Part shown: positions 54,375-62,793 of the stretch, piece by piece
How positions within the stretch are numbered: position 1 is the first letter of the stretch
Layout of the letters: the number at the start of each line of letters is the position of its first letter
Origin: Desulfovibrionaceae bacterium
Lineage (GTDB): Bacteria > Desulfobacterota > Desulfovibrionia > Desulfovibrionales > Desulfovibrionaceae
NCBI GenBank assembly: GCA_015709205.1
Contig: JACCQO010000013.1
Span: 1-64,000, forward strand
Length of the DNA stretch: 64,000 bases
Direction of reading: 5' to 3'
Program-made: the position numbers and the translations under genes
Notes under the pieces: model-generated
The model's database searches: none
Told to the model about the DNA's origin: nothing
The model's input: the letters and a program-made list of their open reading frames with translations, nothing else

Positions 54375-54608
54375 GGCGCGGATGGGGCCGGGCGCGCGCG
54401 GTCGCTCGGGCGCGGGGTGCGGAACGGAGTCGGGAGAACGCCTGCGGTCGGCGGGGGCAGGGTACAGGGAAAAAGCCCGGGAACCGGCGTGCCGGGGGGC
54501 GTCCCCGTGGGCGCACGGGGCCGGGGGCCGGAGAAGCGCGATGGCCCCGGCCCGCCGCGTGACGCGTGTTCGGCACAGGCGATATGGGCCCGGTCGCGGA
54601 TTTTCACG

Positions 54609-54656
54609 CCCAAAAGACAGGGCCTTGGGAGAAATCCCAAGGCCCTGTCTTTTGGG
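54609..54656 (+). terminator. Perfect 22-bp hairpin terminator with GAAA tetraloop
   Basis: Arms 54609-54630 and 54635-54656 are fully complementary, loop GAAA, with GTCTTTTGGG in the outgoing arm. A diverged relative with the same AGGGCCTTGGGAG core occurs at 55533-55573. Confidence 0.75.
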
Positions 54657-54866
54657 GCGGAGGCGGCGGGTGAATTCGGTGGCCTCTCCGTCCCCCCGGG
54701 GGCTCTTCGAGTGATCCGCCGGCAACGGACGTATCCCGGAGCTGACTGGTGAACACGGTTTGTGTTTGCCCGATAGCCCCGGAGCTCGCTTGCCGAGCGT
54801 TTCGCGCATGGGCGCACCCATCGCCCGCACAGGAGAAAGCGGGCGCCTTGTCGCTTCGCGAGCCGG
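54657..54866. other. Non-coding stretch downstream of orphan dsrE-like gene
   Basis: About 210 bases (492 counting from the gntR stop at 54374). A 7-bp stem (54822-54828 with 54839-54845) may end the minus-strand gene. Nothing else was recognised. Confidence 0.4.
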
Positions 54867-55208
54867 TTATGGCTTCACATATGAGAACCCTTTTTTCTGC
54901 AACTCCACTATCTCCACTATCCCGGCCGGGACGACGGAGCACTCCGGGCAGAGTTGTTCGGGATCGATCTCAAAGTGATGCAGCGCGTTGTTGCAGACCT
55001 TGATCGCGGCGCCAAGCCCGGCGATTTCCCGGAGCTGGTCGGCGTACTTTCCGGCCTTGTCCAGGAGCTTCACGCCTGGTCCATTGACGACCAGTGCCAC
55101 CGACGGCTTGTTGTTGTCGAAAAAAGCCATATAATTCTTGATGTTGCTAAAAGAGATTTCCAGGGCCTGGGGATCATGGTCAAAGTGAAAGACGACATCG
55201 TGGTTCAT
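54867..55208 (-). CDS. DsrE/DsrF-like family protein (COG1416 type), orphan
   Basis: 113 residues from ATG 55208 with AGGAG upstream. The pattern VVFHFDHDPQALEISFSNIKNYMAFF, VALVVNGPGVKLL, IKVCNNALHHFEI and PAGIVEIVELQKKGFSYVKP is that of small DsrE-fold proteins. The conserved KVC cysteine is present, plus an extra CPEC pair before VVPAG. A role in sulfane sulfur handling is inferred from the fold only. It is alone on the minus strand and unrelated in sequence to the DsrE of the Hdr operon. Confidence 0.82.
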   Translation of the reverse strand: MNHDVVFHFDHDPQALEISFSNIKNYMAFFDNNKPSVALVVNGPGVKLLDKAGKYADQLREIAGLGAAIKVCNNALHHFEIDPEQLCPECSVVPAGIVEIVELQKKGFSYVKP

Positions 55209-55532
55209 GGTGACTCCTCATGCAGGCCGCGCCCGCATAACGTTTTTTCGTCTTGGCTATGACAGCCTCCTTGGGTTTGTTTACGTGCCCCATGACCAGC
55301 GGTCCAGTTCCCCGAGGCCACTTCCTTTTCCCCCTTGTCGTGGAGGCCTCAGCGAAGCGAGAGGGATTGGGCGCCTCATCGGCGGCTCCCCTTCCTGCTT
55401 GCGGGGGGCGACTCGCGACACCGTCTCTGGGTTCTTCGATGGAGAATTGCTCATGAATGTCAACGAGGTGCTCGGCGGGAATTGGCGTGAAGACCGCGTA
55501 CCGGGGCAGCTAAAAAGAGCTGGCGGACCCAA

Positions 55533-55573
55533 AGAAAGGGCCTTGGGAGTTCTCCCGGGCCCTTGTCCTTTCT
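55533..55573. terminator. Imperfect hairpin related to the 54609 terminator
   Basis: AGAAAGG pairs with CCTTTCT at the base and GGGA with TCCC at the tip, with mismatches between. The core AGGGCCTTGGGAG is shared with the perfect hairpin 920 bases upstream, so one may be a duplicated copy of the other. Confidence 0.4.
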
Positions 55574-55803
55574 GGCGGAGCCGACGCTATGGCCCATTCG
55601 CGGAGTCGGTCGGCGCCTGTCGCCTACGGCCAGGGGCGCATCACGGCATTGGGAAGAGCAGCGGTGCGGGCATCGCCGGGGCCCGCGTGCGCCGCGTCGG
55701 CGCGGCCGTGGGGCCTTCCCTCGGGCAGCAGGCGGCCCGTAAATTACAATTTTAGCATATTCGCCTCCATGGAAGGCTGCTCCGGAGGAGGGCATTTCCA
55801 TTC

Positions 55804-55832
55804 TTGACATTTCTTGTACTATTGGGTTATTC
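55804..55832 (+). promoter_or_regulatory. Sigma-70-type promoter of the AprA-like/Tct operon
   Basis: TTGACA (55804-55809), 17-base spacer, TTATTC (55827-55832). The -35 box is perfect; the -10 is weak and is covered by a 22-bp palindrome, fitting a repressed or regulated promoter. It lies 40 bases before the first gene. Confidence 0.6.
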
Positions 55833-55843
55833 CAATAACCCAA
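55822..55843. promoter_or_regulatory. 22-bp palindrome overlapping the -10 box, candidate operator
   Basis: Arms TTGGGTTATT (55822-55831) and AATAACCCAA (55834-55843) are perfect with a CC centre. The GntR/UTRA gene at the end of the operon is the likely binding protein; a hairpin in the leader RNA is an alternative. Confidence 0.7.
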
Positions 55844-55871
55844 CGAGGCGTTCCCGCCACAAGGAGTCATA

Positions 55872-57545
55872 ATGAATATACGTCGCATGGAAACGGACAT
55901 CCTGATCATCGGCGGCGGCAGCGCGGGCTGCATGGCCGCCATCCGGGCCAAGGAGCTCGCACCGGGCACCGGCGTGTGCATCTGGGAAAAGGGCGATTTC
56001 AAATACTGCGGATCCATTGCCCGGGGCATGGACGCCTTGAACATTGTCTGCATTCCCGACCTGTCGGACCCCGATATGTACCTCGAAGCCGTGCAGGCGG
56101 GCTGCAAGGGCGTCGTGGACGCCAGGCCGAGCTACGTCATGGCCCAGCGGTCCTACGAGCTGCTCAAGAAACTCGAACGCTGGGGCGTGCGCTTCATCCG
56201 CGACAAGGCGGGCAACTACCGCACCCTGCAGTACCACGTGAAGGGCCGGTTCCAGACGGCCATGGACGAGCCGAATCTCAAGCTCATCCTGGACCGGAAG
56301 GTGGAAGAGGGCAACGTGGCCATCGTCAACAGGGTCATGGCCCTGTCCCTGCTCAAGGACGGCGACCGCATCGCCGGGGCCATCGGCATGAACACGCGCA
56401 CCGGCGAACTTATCGTCACCAGGGCCAAGGCCGTGCTCGTCTGCGCCGGGGGCCAGGCGCGGTTCAACCTGCCCGCCAGCGGCTACATGCACGGCACCTT
56501 CGACTTCCCCGGCAACTCCGGCGACGGCTACATCATGGCCCTCGACGCCGGCGCCGCCTTGACGGGCATGGAATTCTGCTCCCGCACCAACCTGATCAAG
56601 GACGCGAGCATCCCGCTGCTGGCCATCACGGTCACCAGGGGCGGCCGGGTCGTGGACTGTTTCGACCAGGTGCTCATGGAAAACGCCGTCAACCGCACCG
56701 ACAAGATGAACAAGGCGGTGGACGAGCAGCGCGGCCCGCTGCGCATCAAGCTGCAGCACCTGCCCGAAGAGATGGTCAAGGAGATCGAAGACATCCTTTT
56801 CACTTGCGAGCGTCCGGTCCAGCAGCGGTTCTTCAGGAACCGGGGCGTGGACTTTCGGACCCACGACATCGAGCTCTGGCCGACGGAGGTGCAGCTCTGC
56901 GGCGGCCACGGCATGTCCGGCGTGCGCGTCGATGCGAACGCCTGGAGCGGCATTCCCGGGCTCTACGCCGCCGGCGACGTGGCCTGCGTGCCCAAGCAGC
57001 ACCTCAGCGGCGCCTTCGTGTTCGGCGAGGTGGCGGCGGAGAACGCCGTGGAGTACTGCGGGACCGCGCCCGATCCGGCCATCGACGACGCAGCCGTCAA
57101 GGCCGTGGCCGACCGGCACGCGGCCCTGGCCGACAGCGGCGACAGGGACATCGACGTCCGCGAGTTCGAATACAAGGTCCGCAGGATCATCGGCGACTAC
57201 GTCCCTTCGCCCAAGAACGCGTACAAGCTGAACCGTTGGCTGGAATGGTCGAAGGTCTTCAAGGTCGAGCTGGAAAACGGCGTCAGGATCGAGGACGGGC
57301 ACGACTTGGCCCGGCTCTACGAGGTGCAGCACATCATCCGCTGCGCCGACTGCTCGGCCATGGCCGCCTTGGCCCGCGAGGAGAGCCGCTGGGGCGATGC
57401 GCACCACCGCGTCGATTTTCCGGAAACCGACGACGCCAACTGGCTGAAGCACGTCATCGTCCGCACGGGCGATCAGCGCGAACATCTCAACGTCTCCACC
57501 GCGCCCATACTCGGCCTGAATGAGGATCCGTACAATGCGAATTGA
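55872..57545 (+). CDS. AprA-like FAD-dependent oxidoreductase (fumarate reductase/APS reductase flavoprotein superfamily)
   Basis: 557 residues; ATG with AAGGAG upstream. The FAD fold is DILIIGGGSAGCMAAIRAKE. The SIARGMDALNIVCIPD segment corresponds to the SGAVAQGLSAIN region of APS reductase alpha subunits, and LYAAGDVACVPKQHLSGAFVFGEVAAENA is the C-terminal FAD contact. The set of substrate residues differs from true AprA and from fumarate reductase as far as I can tell, so the reaction is open. It precedes a ferredoxin-type partner (overlap of 11 bases) and a tripartite carboxylate transporter, suggesting reduction or oxidation of an imported organic acid. Cytoplasmic, no signal peptide. 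Confidence 0.85.
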   Translation: MNIRRMETDILIIGGGSAGCMAAIRAKELAPGTGVCIWEKGDFKYCGSIARGMDALNIVCIPDLSDPDMYLEAVQAGCKGVVDARPSYVMAQRSYELLKKLERWGVRFIRDKAGNYRTLQYHVKGRFQTAMDEPNLKLILDRKVEEGNVAIVNRVMALSLLKDGDRIAGAIGMNTRTGELIVTRAKAVLVCAGGQARFNLPASGYMHGTFDFPGNSGDGYIMALDAGAALTGMEFCSRTNLIKDASIPLLAITVTRGGRVVDCFDQVLMENAVNRTDKMNKAVDEQRGPLRIKLQHLPEEMVKEIEDILFTCERPVQQRFFRNRGVDFRTHDIELWPTEVQLCGGHGMSGVRVDANAWSGIPGLYAAGDVACVPKQHLSGAFVFGEVAAENAVEYCGTAPDPAIDDAAVKAVADRHAALADSGDRDIDVREFEYKVRRIIGDYVPSPKNAYKLNRWLEWSKVFKVELENGVRIEDGHDLARLYEVQHIIRCADCSAMAALAREESRWGDAHHRVDFPETDDANWLKHVIVRTGDQREHLNVSTAPILGLNEDPYNAN

Positions 57546-58563
57546 CGACAACAGCATCAAGGTCAATCGTACCACGTGCATCGCCTGCGGCATCTGCGTG
57601 GATCGGTGCATCATGGACAACCTGCGTCTTTCCGTGGCGCCCTGTCGGCAGGCGTGCCCCCTGGACATGAACTGCCAGGGCTACATCCGGCTCCTGGCCC
57701 TGGGCAAGGAAGAGCAGGCCCTGGAACAGGTCCGGGAGTTCGGCCCGCTGCTGGGCGTCATCGCCCGGGAATGCGAGGCCCCCTGCGAAAGCGCCTGCAC
57801 CCGGCGCAGGCGGGACGGCGCGGTGCACATCCTCAAGCTGAAGCAGTACCTCGCGCAGGCCTACGCCGGGCAACTGCGCGCCATCGCCGTGCCCGGCACG
57901 CCGTCGGGCCGCAACGTGGCCGTGCTCGGCGCGGACATCGCCGCGATGGCCTGCGCCCTGCGGGCCCTGCAGGCCGGGCACACCGTGACCGTCTTCACCG
58001 ACCAGGAGGGCAGGCACGAAGACGTGGCCGACGCCCTCGAGGCCGCCGGAGCCGTATTCCGGGCCGAGGCCGATCTCGATCCCGCGGCCCACGACGCCGT
58101 TGTCCTGGCCGGTCCGGGGCATGGTTCGCGGCTGGGTCTCGACGTTGCGCCCGGCGCGGTGGACGCCGTGTCCCACCAGGTGGAGGACAAGGTCTTCTGC
58201 GCGGACTCGGGGCGCGCCCGCAAGGGCGTGGCCTACGCCATTGCGGAGGCCTTCGAAACCATGTGCTCCGTGGACCGTTTCTTCGACGGCGTGCCCTTTG
58301 CCTGGGGCCGCGACCGGTACGCCCAGGGCGGCCGGGTCAAGGAATGCCGGGTGGACGAGCGGGTGGGCAGCAACGAGCCGCGCAGCCCGGACACCGACCC
58401 CGGCTCCGTGTTCGACGCCGCCACGGCCCGCAGGCAGGCGTCCCGCTGTTTCGGCTGCGGCCGGGCGTTCGAGCGGAACAAGACCTGCTGGTACTGTCTG
58501 CCCTGCGAGCTGGAATGCCCGCAGCAGGCCCTGGAAGTCAGAATCCCCTACCTGGTGCGGTAG
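57535..58563 (+). CDS. Ferredoxin/GltD-like iron-sulfur protein with degenerate nucleotide fold
   Basis: 342 residues from ATG 57535 (GAGG upstream; ATG 57520 also in frame). It starts with a single ferredoxin-like cluster motif CIACGICVDRC, then the cysteine-rich GltD-type N-domain (CRQACPLDMNCQGY, CEAPCESAC). One Rossmann-like stretch follows, but its glycine motif reads LGADIAAMA instead of GxGxxG, and the second nucleotide domain of GltD is missing. It ends with CFGCGRAFERNKTCWYC and CELECP. It is half the usual length and is probably an electron-transfer subunit for the flavoprotein encoded just upstream, in the place AprB would take. Confidence 0.8.
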   Translation: MRIDDNSIKVNRTTCIACGICVDRCIMDNLRLSVAPCRQACPLDMNCQGYIRLLALGKEEQALEQVREFGPLLGVIARECEAPCESACTRRRRDGAVHILKLKQYLAQAYAGQLRAIAVPGTPSGRNVAVLGADIAAMACALRALQAGHTVTVFTDQEGRHEDVADALEAAGAVFRAEADLDPAAHDAVVLAGPGHGSRLGLDVAPGAVDAVSHQVEDKVFCADSGRARKGVAYAIAEAFETMCSVDRFFDGVPFAWGRDRYAQGGRVKECRVDERVGSNEPRSPDTDPGSVFDAATARRQASRCFGCGRAFERNKTCWYCLPCELECPQQALEVRIPYLVR

Positions 58564-58569
58564 ACGGCC

Positions 58570-58986
58570 ATGGCGAAGACGACACGACGCCAGGTTGTCG
58601 GTGCGGCCATCGTCCTGATGGCGGCGGCGGCCTTCCTCGTGACGCCGTTCCAGACGGAGTCCTCGGGGAGCGCCGCCTTTCCGCGCGCCGTCAGCGTGTT
58701 CCTGGCCGCCTTCGGCCTGCTCATCGTCCTGCTGCCCGGGAAAGGCCGGGAAAAGGACCCCGTCAGGCTGCTGGATCCCCAGCTGCTGCTCTACATGGCC
58801 CTGGTGCTCGGCGCGGTGGTCATGATCCAGGTGGTGGGTTTCTATGCCGTCATCCCCGTGGCCGTCGCGCTGTGCCTGCTCATCTTCGGCGAACGCAACC
58901 TCAAGGCGATCATACCCTTTGCCCTGATCGTCACGGCCGCCATCTACCTCGTCATCGACTGCCTGCTCGGGAGCCCGCTGCCGTGA
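58570..58986 (+). CDS. tctB: Tripartite tricarboxylate transporter small subunit (TctB)
   Basis: 138 residues with four membrane helices and the TctB pattern (GSAAFPRAVSVFLAAFG, then two hydrophobic pairs). It partners TctA in sodium-driven uptake of carboxylates. Starts six bases after the previous stop, and its stop overlaps the tctA start (TGATG). Confidence 0.88.
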   Translation: MAKTTRRQVVGAAIVLMAAAAFLVTPFQTESSGSAAFPRAVSVFLAAFGLLIVLLPGKGREKDPVRLLDPQLLLYMALVLGAVVMIQVVGFYAVIPVAVALCLLIFGERNLKAIIPFALIVTAAIYLVIDCLLGSPLP

Positions 58987-60491
58987 TGGAACTGCTGCAC
59001 AACATCCTGACCGGCATGGACATGCTCCTGCAATGGCAGGTGCTTTTCTCGGCCGCGGGAGGCGTCCTGGCCGGCGTCGTCATGGGCGCCATCCCCGGCC
59101 TGTCCGACATCATCGCCATCTGCCTGATGGTGCCGTTCACCTACTACCTCAACCCCGTGGCCGGCCTGGCCATGCTCATGGGCCTGTCCAAGGGCGCCAA
59201 CTTCGGCGGAGCCATCCCGTCCATCCTGCTGAACATCCCCGGCACGCCGCAGGCCGTGATCACGGCCTTCGACGGTTTTCCGCTGACCCGGCAGGGCAAG
59301 GCGGGCAAGGCGCTGAAGGCCGCCTTGTACGCTTCGTGCCTGGCCGACACCCTGAGCGACTGCCTGCTGTTCTTCTTTGCCGCTCCGGTGGCCCTGGCGG
59401 CCATCATGGTCGGCCCGGTGGAGAACGTGGCCATCGTGGTCTTCGCCCTGACGCTGGTCGCCGTCACCTCTCAGGCGGGTCCCCTGGTGGGCATCGCCAG
59501 CATGCTCTTCGGCCTGCTCCTGCGCTGCGTGGGGGCCGATCCCCTGACCGGGGCCCCGCGGCTGGCCTTCGGCTCGTACGAACTCAGCGCGGGGATGGAT
59601 ACCGTGCCCATGGCGCTGGGCTTCTTCGTCATCTCCGAAATCATCTGGCAATTCTGCGAGGGGAAAAAGGCCGCGAACCAGGGTGCCGGTCCCGACGTCC
59701 TGGACGAGGAGTGCGATGAGGATCACGGCTTCTCGTGGGCCGAGTTCAAGCAGTGCCTGCCCGCCATCGGCAGGGGCACCGCCATCGGCTCCCTCATCGG
59801 CGCCCTGCCGGGCATCGGCACGACCGTGGGGTCGTATCTCTCCTACGTGGCGACCAAAAAGGCCGCCAAGGACCCCAGCCGGTTCGGCAAGGGCGCCATC
59901 GAGGGCATTGCGGCCTCCGAGGCCGGGAACAACGCCTGCAACGGCCCCAACCTCATCCCCCTGATCACCCTGGGCATTCCCGGCAACCTCGCGGCCGCGC
60001 TGATCCTGGGGGCCTTCACCATGCAGGGGCTCACGCCGGGCCCCATGTTCATGGAGCAGCAGGCCCCCATGCTCTACGCCCTGTTCATCGTCCTGTTCTT
60101 CAGCAACTTCTTCACGCTGGGGTTCGGGCTGCTGGCCACGTCGTATGTCCGCAAGATCGTCAACTTCCCCCGCAACTATATTTATGCGGCCGTGCTCGCC
60201 TTCGCCCTGGTCGGCACGTACATCGTGCACAGCAACACCTTCGACCTCTACTACGCCTTCGCCTTCAGCATCATCGGCCTGGCCTGCAGAAAGGCGAACA
60301 TCCCCATGATTCCCCTGCTCATCGCCTACATCCTGGGAGCCTCGCTGGAGCTCAAGATCAGGCAGACGCTGAACCTGTACCCCGAAGGCCTGCAAATCTT
60401 CTTCACCAAGCCCATCTCGGTGGTCTTTCTCGCAGCCTCGTTCGCCGCCATCGGATACACGGTCTATCGCCAGTATAGGCTCAGGAAGTGA
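58986..60491 (+). CDS. tctA: Tripartite tricarboxylate transporter large subunit (TctA)
   Basis: 501 residues, about 12 membrane helices. Both TctA signatures are clear: GAIPGLSDIIAICLMVPFTYYL with GGAIPSILLNIPGTP in the first half, and GALPGIGTTVGSYLSY with GIAASEAGNNACNG in the second. It is the substrate channel. The ATG at 58986 overlaps the tctB stop. Confidence 0.95.
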   Translation: MELLHNILTGMDMLLQWQVLFSAAGGVLAGVVMGAIPGLSDIIAICLMVPFTYYLNPVAGLAMLMGLSKGANFGGAIPSILLNIPGTPQAVITAFDGFPLTRQGKAGKALKAALYASCLADTLSDCLLFFFAAPVALAAIMVGPVENVAIVVFALTLVAVTSQAGPLVGIASMLFGLLLRCVGADPLTGAPRLAFGSYELSAGMDTVPMALGFFVISEIIWQFCEGKKAANQGAGPDVLDEECDEDHGFSWAEFKQCLPAIGRGTAIGSLIGALPGIGTTVGSYLSYVATKKAAKDPSRFGKGAIEGIAASEAGNNACNGPNLIPLITLGIPGNLAAALILGAFTMQGLTPGPMFMEQQAPMLYALFIVLFFSNFFTLGFGLLATSYVRKIVNFPRNYIYAAVLAFALVGTYIVHSNTFDLYYAFAFSIIGLACRKANIPMIPLLIAYILGASLELKIRQTLNLYPEGLQIFFTKPISVVFLAASFAAIGYTVYRQYRLRK

Positions 60492-60524
60492 TTCAACCAC
60501 CCGGTTACCAAAGGAGCTTCGTCG

Positions 60525-61463
60525 ATGAAAAAACTGCTTCTCGCCCTCTGCCTGGTGCTCGGCCTTTCCGCCAGCGCCCAGGCCTTTCCGGACCGTCCCC
60601 TGAACCTGATCGTTCCCTTCAACGCCGGCGGCTCCCTGGACAGCATGTGCCGCATCATCGCGGAGTTCATGGCCCAGGACCTGGGCAAGCCGGTCATGGT
60701 CGTCAACCGTCCCGGGGCCTCCGGCACCATCGGATTCGCCGCGTTCCTGAAGATGCCCAACGACGGCTACAACGTGCTGGCCCTGCCCACCAGCACGATC
60801 ATCTCCCCGGTCTTCCAGGACCGTCCGCCCCTGGATCCGAGCAAGATCAAGGCCCTGGGCGGCTTCCTCGAAAGCGGGCGCATCCTGTTCTCCAGGGCCG
60901 ACGCGCCGTTCAAGACCTTTGAGGAATTCCTCGCCTATGCCGGGAAGAACCCCGGCAAGCTGAAATTCGGCAGCGGCGGCGACACGCCCACGGCCTACGT
61001 CTTCCGGCACATCCTCGCCAAGGAAAAGCTCGACGTGAACGTCACGCTCTTCAATGGCGGCGCCCCGGCCGCGGCCGCCATCATGGGCGGCCACGTGGAC
61101 CTCGTGGAGGGCGGCATCGGCAGCCCCGCCGACGTGGCCGCCACGGCGGGCAAGCTGAACCGGCTCTGCCTGCTCACCGGCAACAACCTGGCCAATCTTC
61201 CCGAGCTGAAGACGCCCCTGCAGATGGGCTACGACTACGCCACATCCGTCATCTTCAGCCTGTTCCTGCACGCCGACGCCCCGGACGAGGTGCAAAATAT
61301 CCTCACCGATTCGCTCAAGCGCGTGCTCGCCAACAAGGACCTGTTGAAGAAGTTCGCCTCCCGGAACCTTTCCCCCCGCTACTACGGCAACGAGGAAATC
61401 ACGCATTCCTTTGCCGCGGGCGGGCATGTGGGCGAACTTTACAATATCCTGGGCAAACTGTAG
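60525..61463 (+). CDS. tctC: Tripartite tricarboxylate transporter periplasmic binding protein (TctC)
   Basis: 312 residues; AAAGGAG before the ATG. A classical signal peptide (KKLLLALCLVLGLSASAQA) is followed by the TctC fold: FPDRPLNLIVPFNAGGSLD, VNRPGASGTIGF, and GGAPAAAAIMGGHVD. It delivers the substrate to TctBA. In most systems tctC precedes tctBA; here it follows. The ligand is unknown but is probably the acid processed by the flavoprotein in this operon. Confidence 0.93.
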   Translation: MKKLLLALCLVLGLSASAQAFPDRPLNLIVPFNAGGSLDSMCRIIAEFMAQDLGKPVMVVNRPGASGTIGFAAFLKMPNDGYNVLALPTSTIISPVFQDRPPLDPSKIKALGGFLESGRILFSRADAPFKTFEEFLAYAGKNPGKLKFGSGGDTPTAYVFRHILAKEKLDVNVTLFNGGAPAAAAIMGGHVDLVEGGIGSPADVAATAGKLNRLCLLTGNNLANLPELKTPLQMGYDYATSVIFSLFLHADAPDEVQNILTDSLKRVLANKDLLKKFASRNLSPRYYGNEEITHSFAAGGHVGELYNILGKL

Positions 61464-61537
61464 CTTGTCCAAGTGCGCGACGTCGATCCGCGGCGCTGCC
61501 CCTCGCCCGGGCCGTGCCGCCGTACGCCGACCGAAAC

Positions 61538-61585
61538 GGGAACCGAGACGCGATTTGTCCGCGCGGACAGAGAGTCTCGGTTCCC
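61538..61585 (+). terminator. Stem-loop between tctC and the GntR/UTRA gene
   Basis: GGGAACCGAGAC (61538-61549) pairs with GTCTCGGTTCCC (61574-61585); the loop holds the palindrome TGTCCGCGCGGACA (61556-61569). TTCCTTTCC follows. It probably attenuates or ends the tct operon before the regulator. Confidence 0.65.
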
Positions 61586-61637
61586 TTCCTTTCCGTCTTC
61601 CGCGTGCGACCCGCGTCCAATCCCTGAACGCATCTCA

Positions 61638-62429
61638 ATGACGGGTCCTTCGATGCTCAAGAACTATCGCTTCCCTCCGGTGGACCGCGACGGCTTCAAG
61701 CCCATCTACGTCCAGGTTGCGGAAATGATCGCCGAGTACGCCCGGCATCTCGGGCTGCGGCCGGGCGACGCCCTGCCATCGGAAAACCAGCTGCTGGCCA
61801 TGCTGGACGTCAGCAGGAATTCCATCCGCCAGGCCGTGGACCGGCTGGTGCAGATGAATTTCGCGGTCAAGCGGCAGGGCCAGGGCACATTCCTCAAGCA
61901 GAGCGAACAGAGCATCCAGCAGGATCTCGACCATGGCTTCGAGATGACGCTCCGGGAACTCGGCATCACCATCACGAACAAGCTGCTCACCCGGGAACGG
62001 GTCGTCCGGCCACCGGACTGGACGCACTACTTTCAGCCCATCAACGACTCCGACACGATCCTCATCCAGCGGGCGAAGATCGCCCGGGGCGAGTTCCTTT
62101 CCCTGGAGGAGCGGATCCTGCCCGGCTCCGTCGTGGCCCGGTATTCGGAAGAGGAGCTGAACAGCGAGAACATCTGCCCGACGCTGATGGACCGCTATCC
62201 CGATACCGCCGTCGTCCGGATCAAGTACCGCTTCTCGACCAAGCCCCTGCCCGACGAATTGGCCGGGGAGTTCGGCCAGGAGCGGGGCGCGCTCTTCCTG
62301 GCCCGCAGCGGCGAATACTACAACCAGGCCCAGGAGTGCATCATGCACGGCCGGCACATCTTCATCTCCAAACTCTTCAGCGTAAGCTACATGTTCAGCC
62401 GTGGGGAGCACTCCTGGAGCGTGGGCTGA
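61638..62429 (+). CDS. GntR-family regulator with UTRA domain
   Basis: 263 residues from ATG 61638 (ATG 61653 also possible; neither has a strong ribosome site). Winged helix-turn-helix (IYVQVAEMIAEYARHLGLRPGDALPSENQLLAML, SRNSIRQAVDRLVQMNFAVKRQGQGTF) and a UTRA ligand domain (LIQRAKIARGEFLSLEERILPG). HutC-type GntR proteins bind small organic effectors and repress adjacent genes. As last gene of the AprA-like/tct block it likely controls the palindromic operator at 55822-55843. Confidence 0.88.
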   Translation: MTGPSMLKNYRFPPVDRDGFKPIYVQVAEMIAEYARHLGLRPGDALPSENQLLAMLDVSRNSIRQAVDRLVQMNFAVKRQGQGTFLKQSEQSIQQDLDHGFEMTLRELGITITNKLLTRERVVRPPDWTHYFQPINDSDTILIQRAKIARGEFLSLEERILPGSVVARYSEEELNSENICPTLMDRYPDTAVVRIKYRFSTKPLPDELAGEFGQERGALFLARSGEYYNQAQECIMHGRHIFISKLFSVSYMFSRGEHSWSVG

Positions 62430-62535
62430 CGCTTCCGCACGGGATGTCCGGCCTTCGGGCCGCGCGTTGCGTGGAGCCTTGACACGCCCGGCGTTCCTCC
62501 ATAAGCATCCGCAGAGAATTCACCAAGGAGTCTGG

Positions 62536-62598
62536 ATGCTTCGTCAGTTCATGGATCTTGTGCCCGCAAGCTGGAAAAAGGGCGCTCCGCAGGTCTAG
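62536..62598 (+). CDS. Possible 20-residue leader peptide
   Basis: ATG 62536 has AAGGAG five bases upstream and reads 20 codons to TAG: MLRQFMDLVPASWKK then GAPQV. The good ribosome site in otherwise non-coding DNA is the only support. It might be a leader peptide for rsgA, but no regulatory function can be inferred. Confidence 0.3.
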   Translation: MLRQFMDLVPASWKKGAPQV

Positions 62599-62649
62599 GC
62601 CGCTTTCTCGCCGCGCCGTTGCGCGGCCCCCATCCGGTTGTGCCTGGCC

Positions 62650-62683
62650 TTCCGAAGAGTGTTTCCTTCGGAACAGGTCTTTT
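62650..62683 (+). terminator. Weak hairpin upstream of rsgA
   Basis: TTCCGAAG (62650-62657) pairs with CTTCGGAA (62666-62673) and is followed by CAGGTCTTTT. It may end transcription from the gntR side. Confidence 0.4.
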
Positions 62684-62793
62684 GGCGCGCCCTTTTTCCT
62701 TTCCCCATCGTAGGCCGGTCTGCCGCCGGATTCCGTGCGGCCGTGATACTCCCTTGCCGATCTCCTTCGGCAAAAATGAAATGGGGCAAGACC

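Larger units (their letters stand above)
55209..55871. other. Intergenic region before the AprA-like gene
   Basis: 663 bases. It contains an imperfect hairpin (55533-55573) and the promoter/operator region at 55804-55843. Short open frames occur but none has coding character. The GC-rich central part looks like decayed sequence. Confidence 0.5.
62430..62793. other. Region between gntR and rsgA
   Basis: 364 bases holding a possible 20-codon frame (62536-62598) and a small hairpin (62650-62673 followed by CAGGTCTTTT). Nothing else was recognised. Confidence 0.5.
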
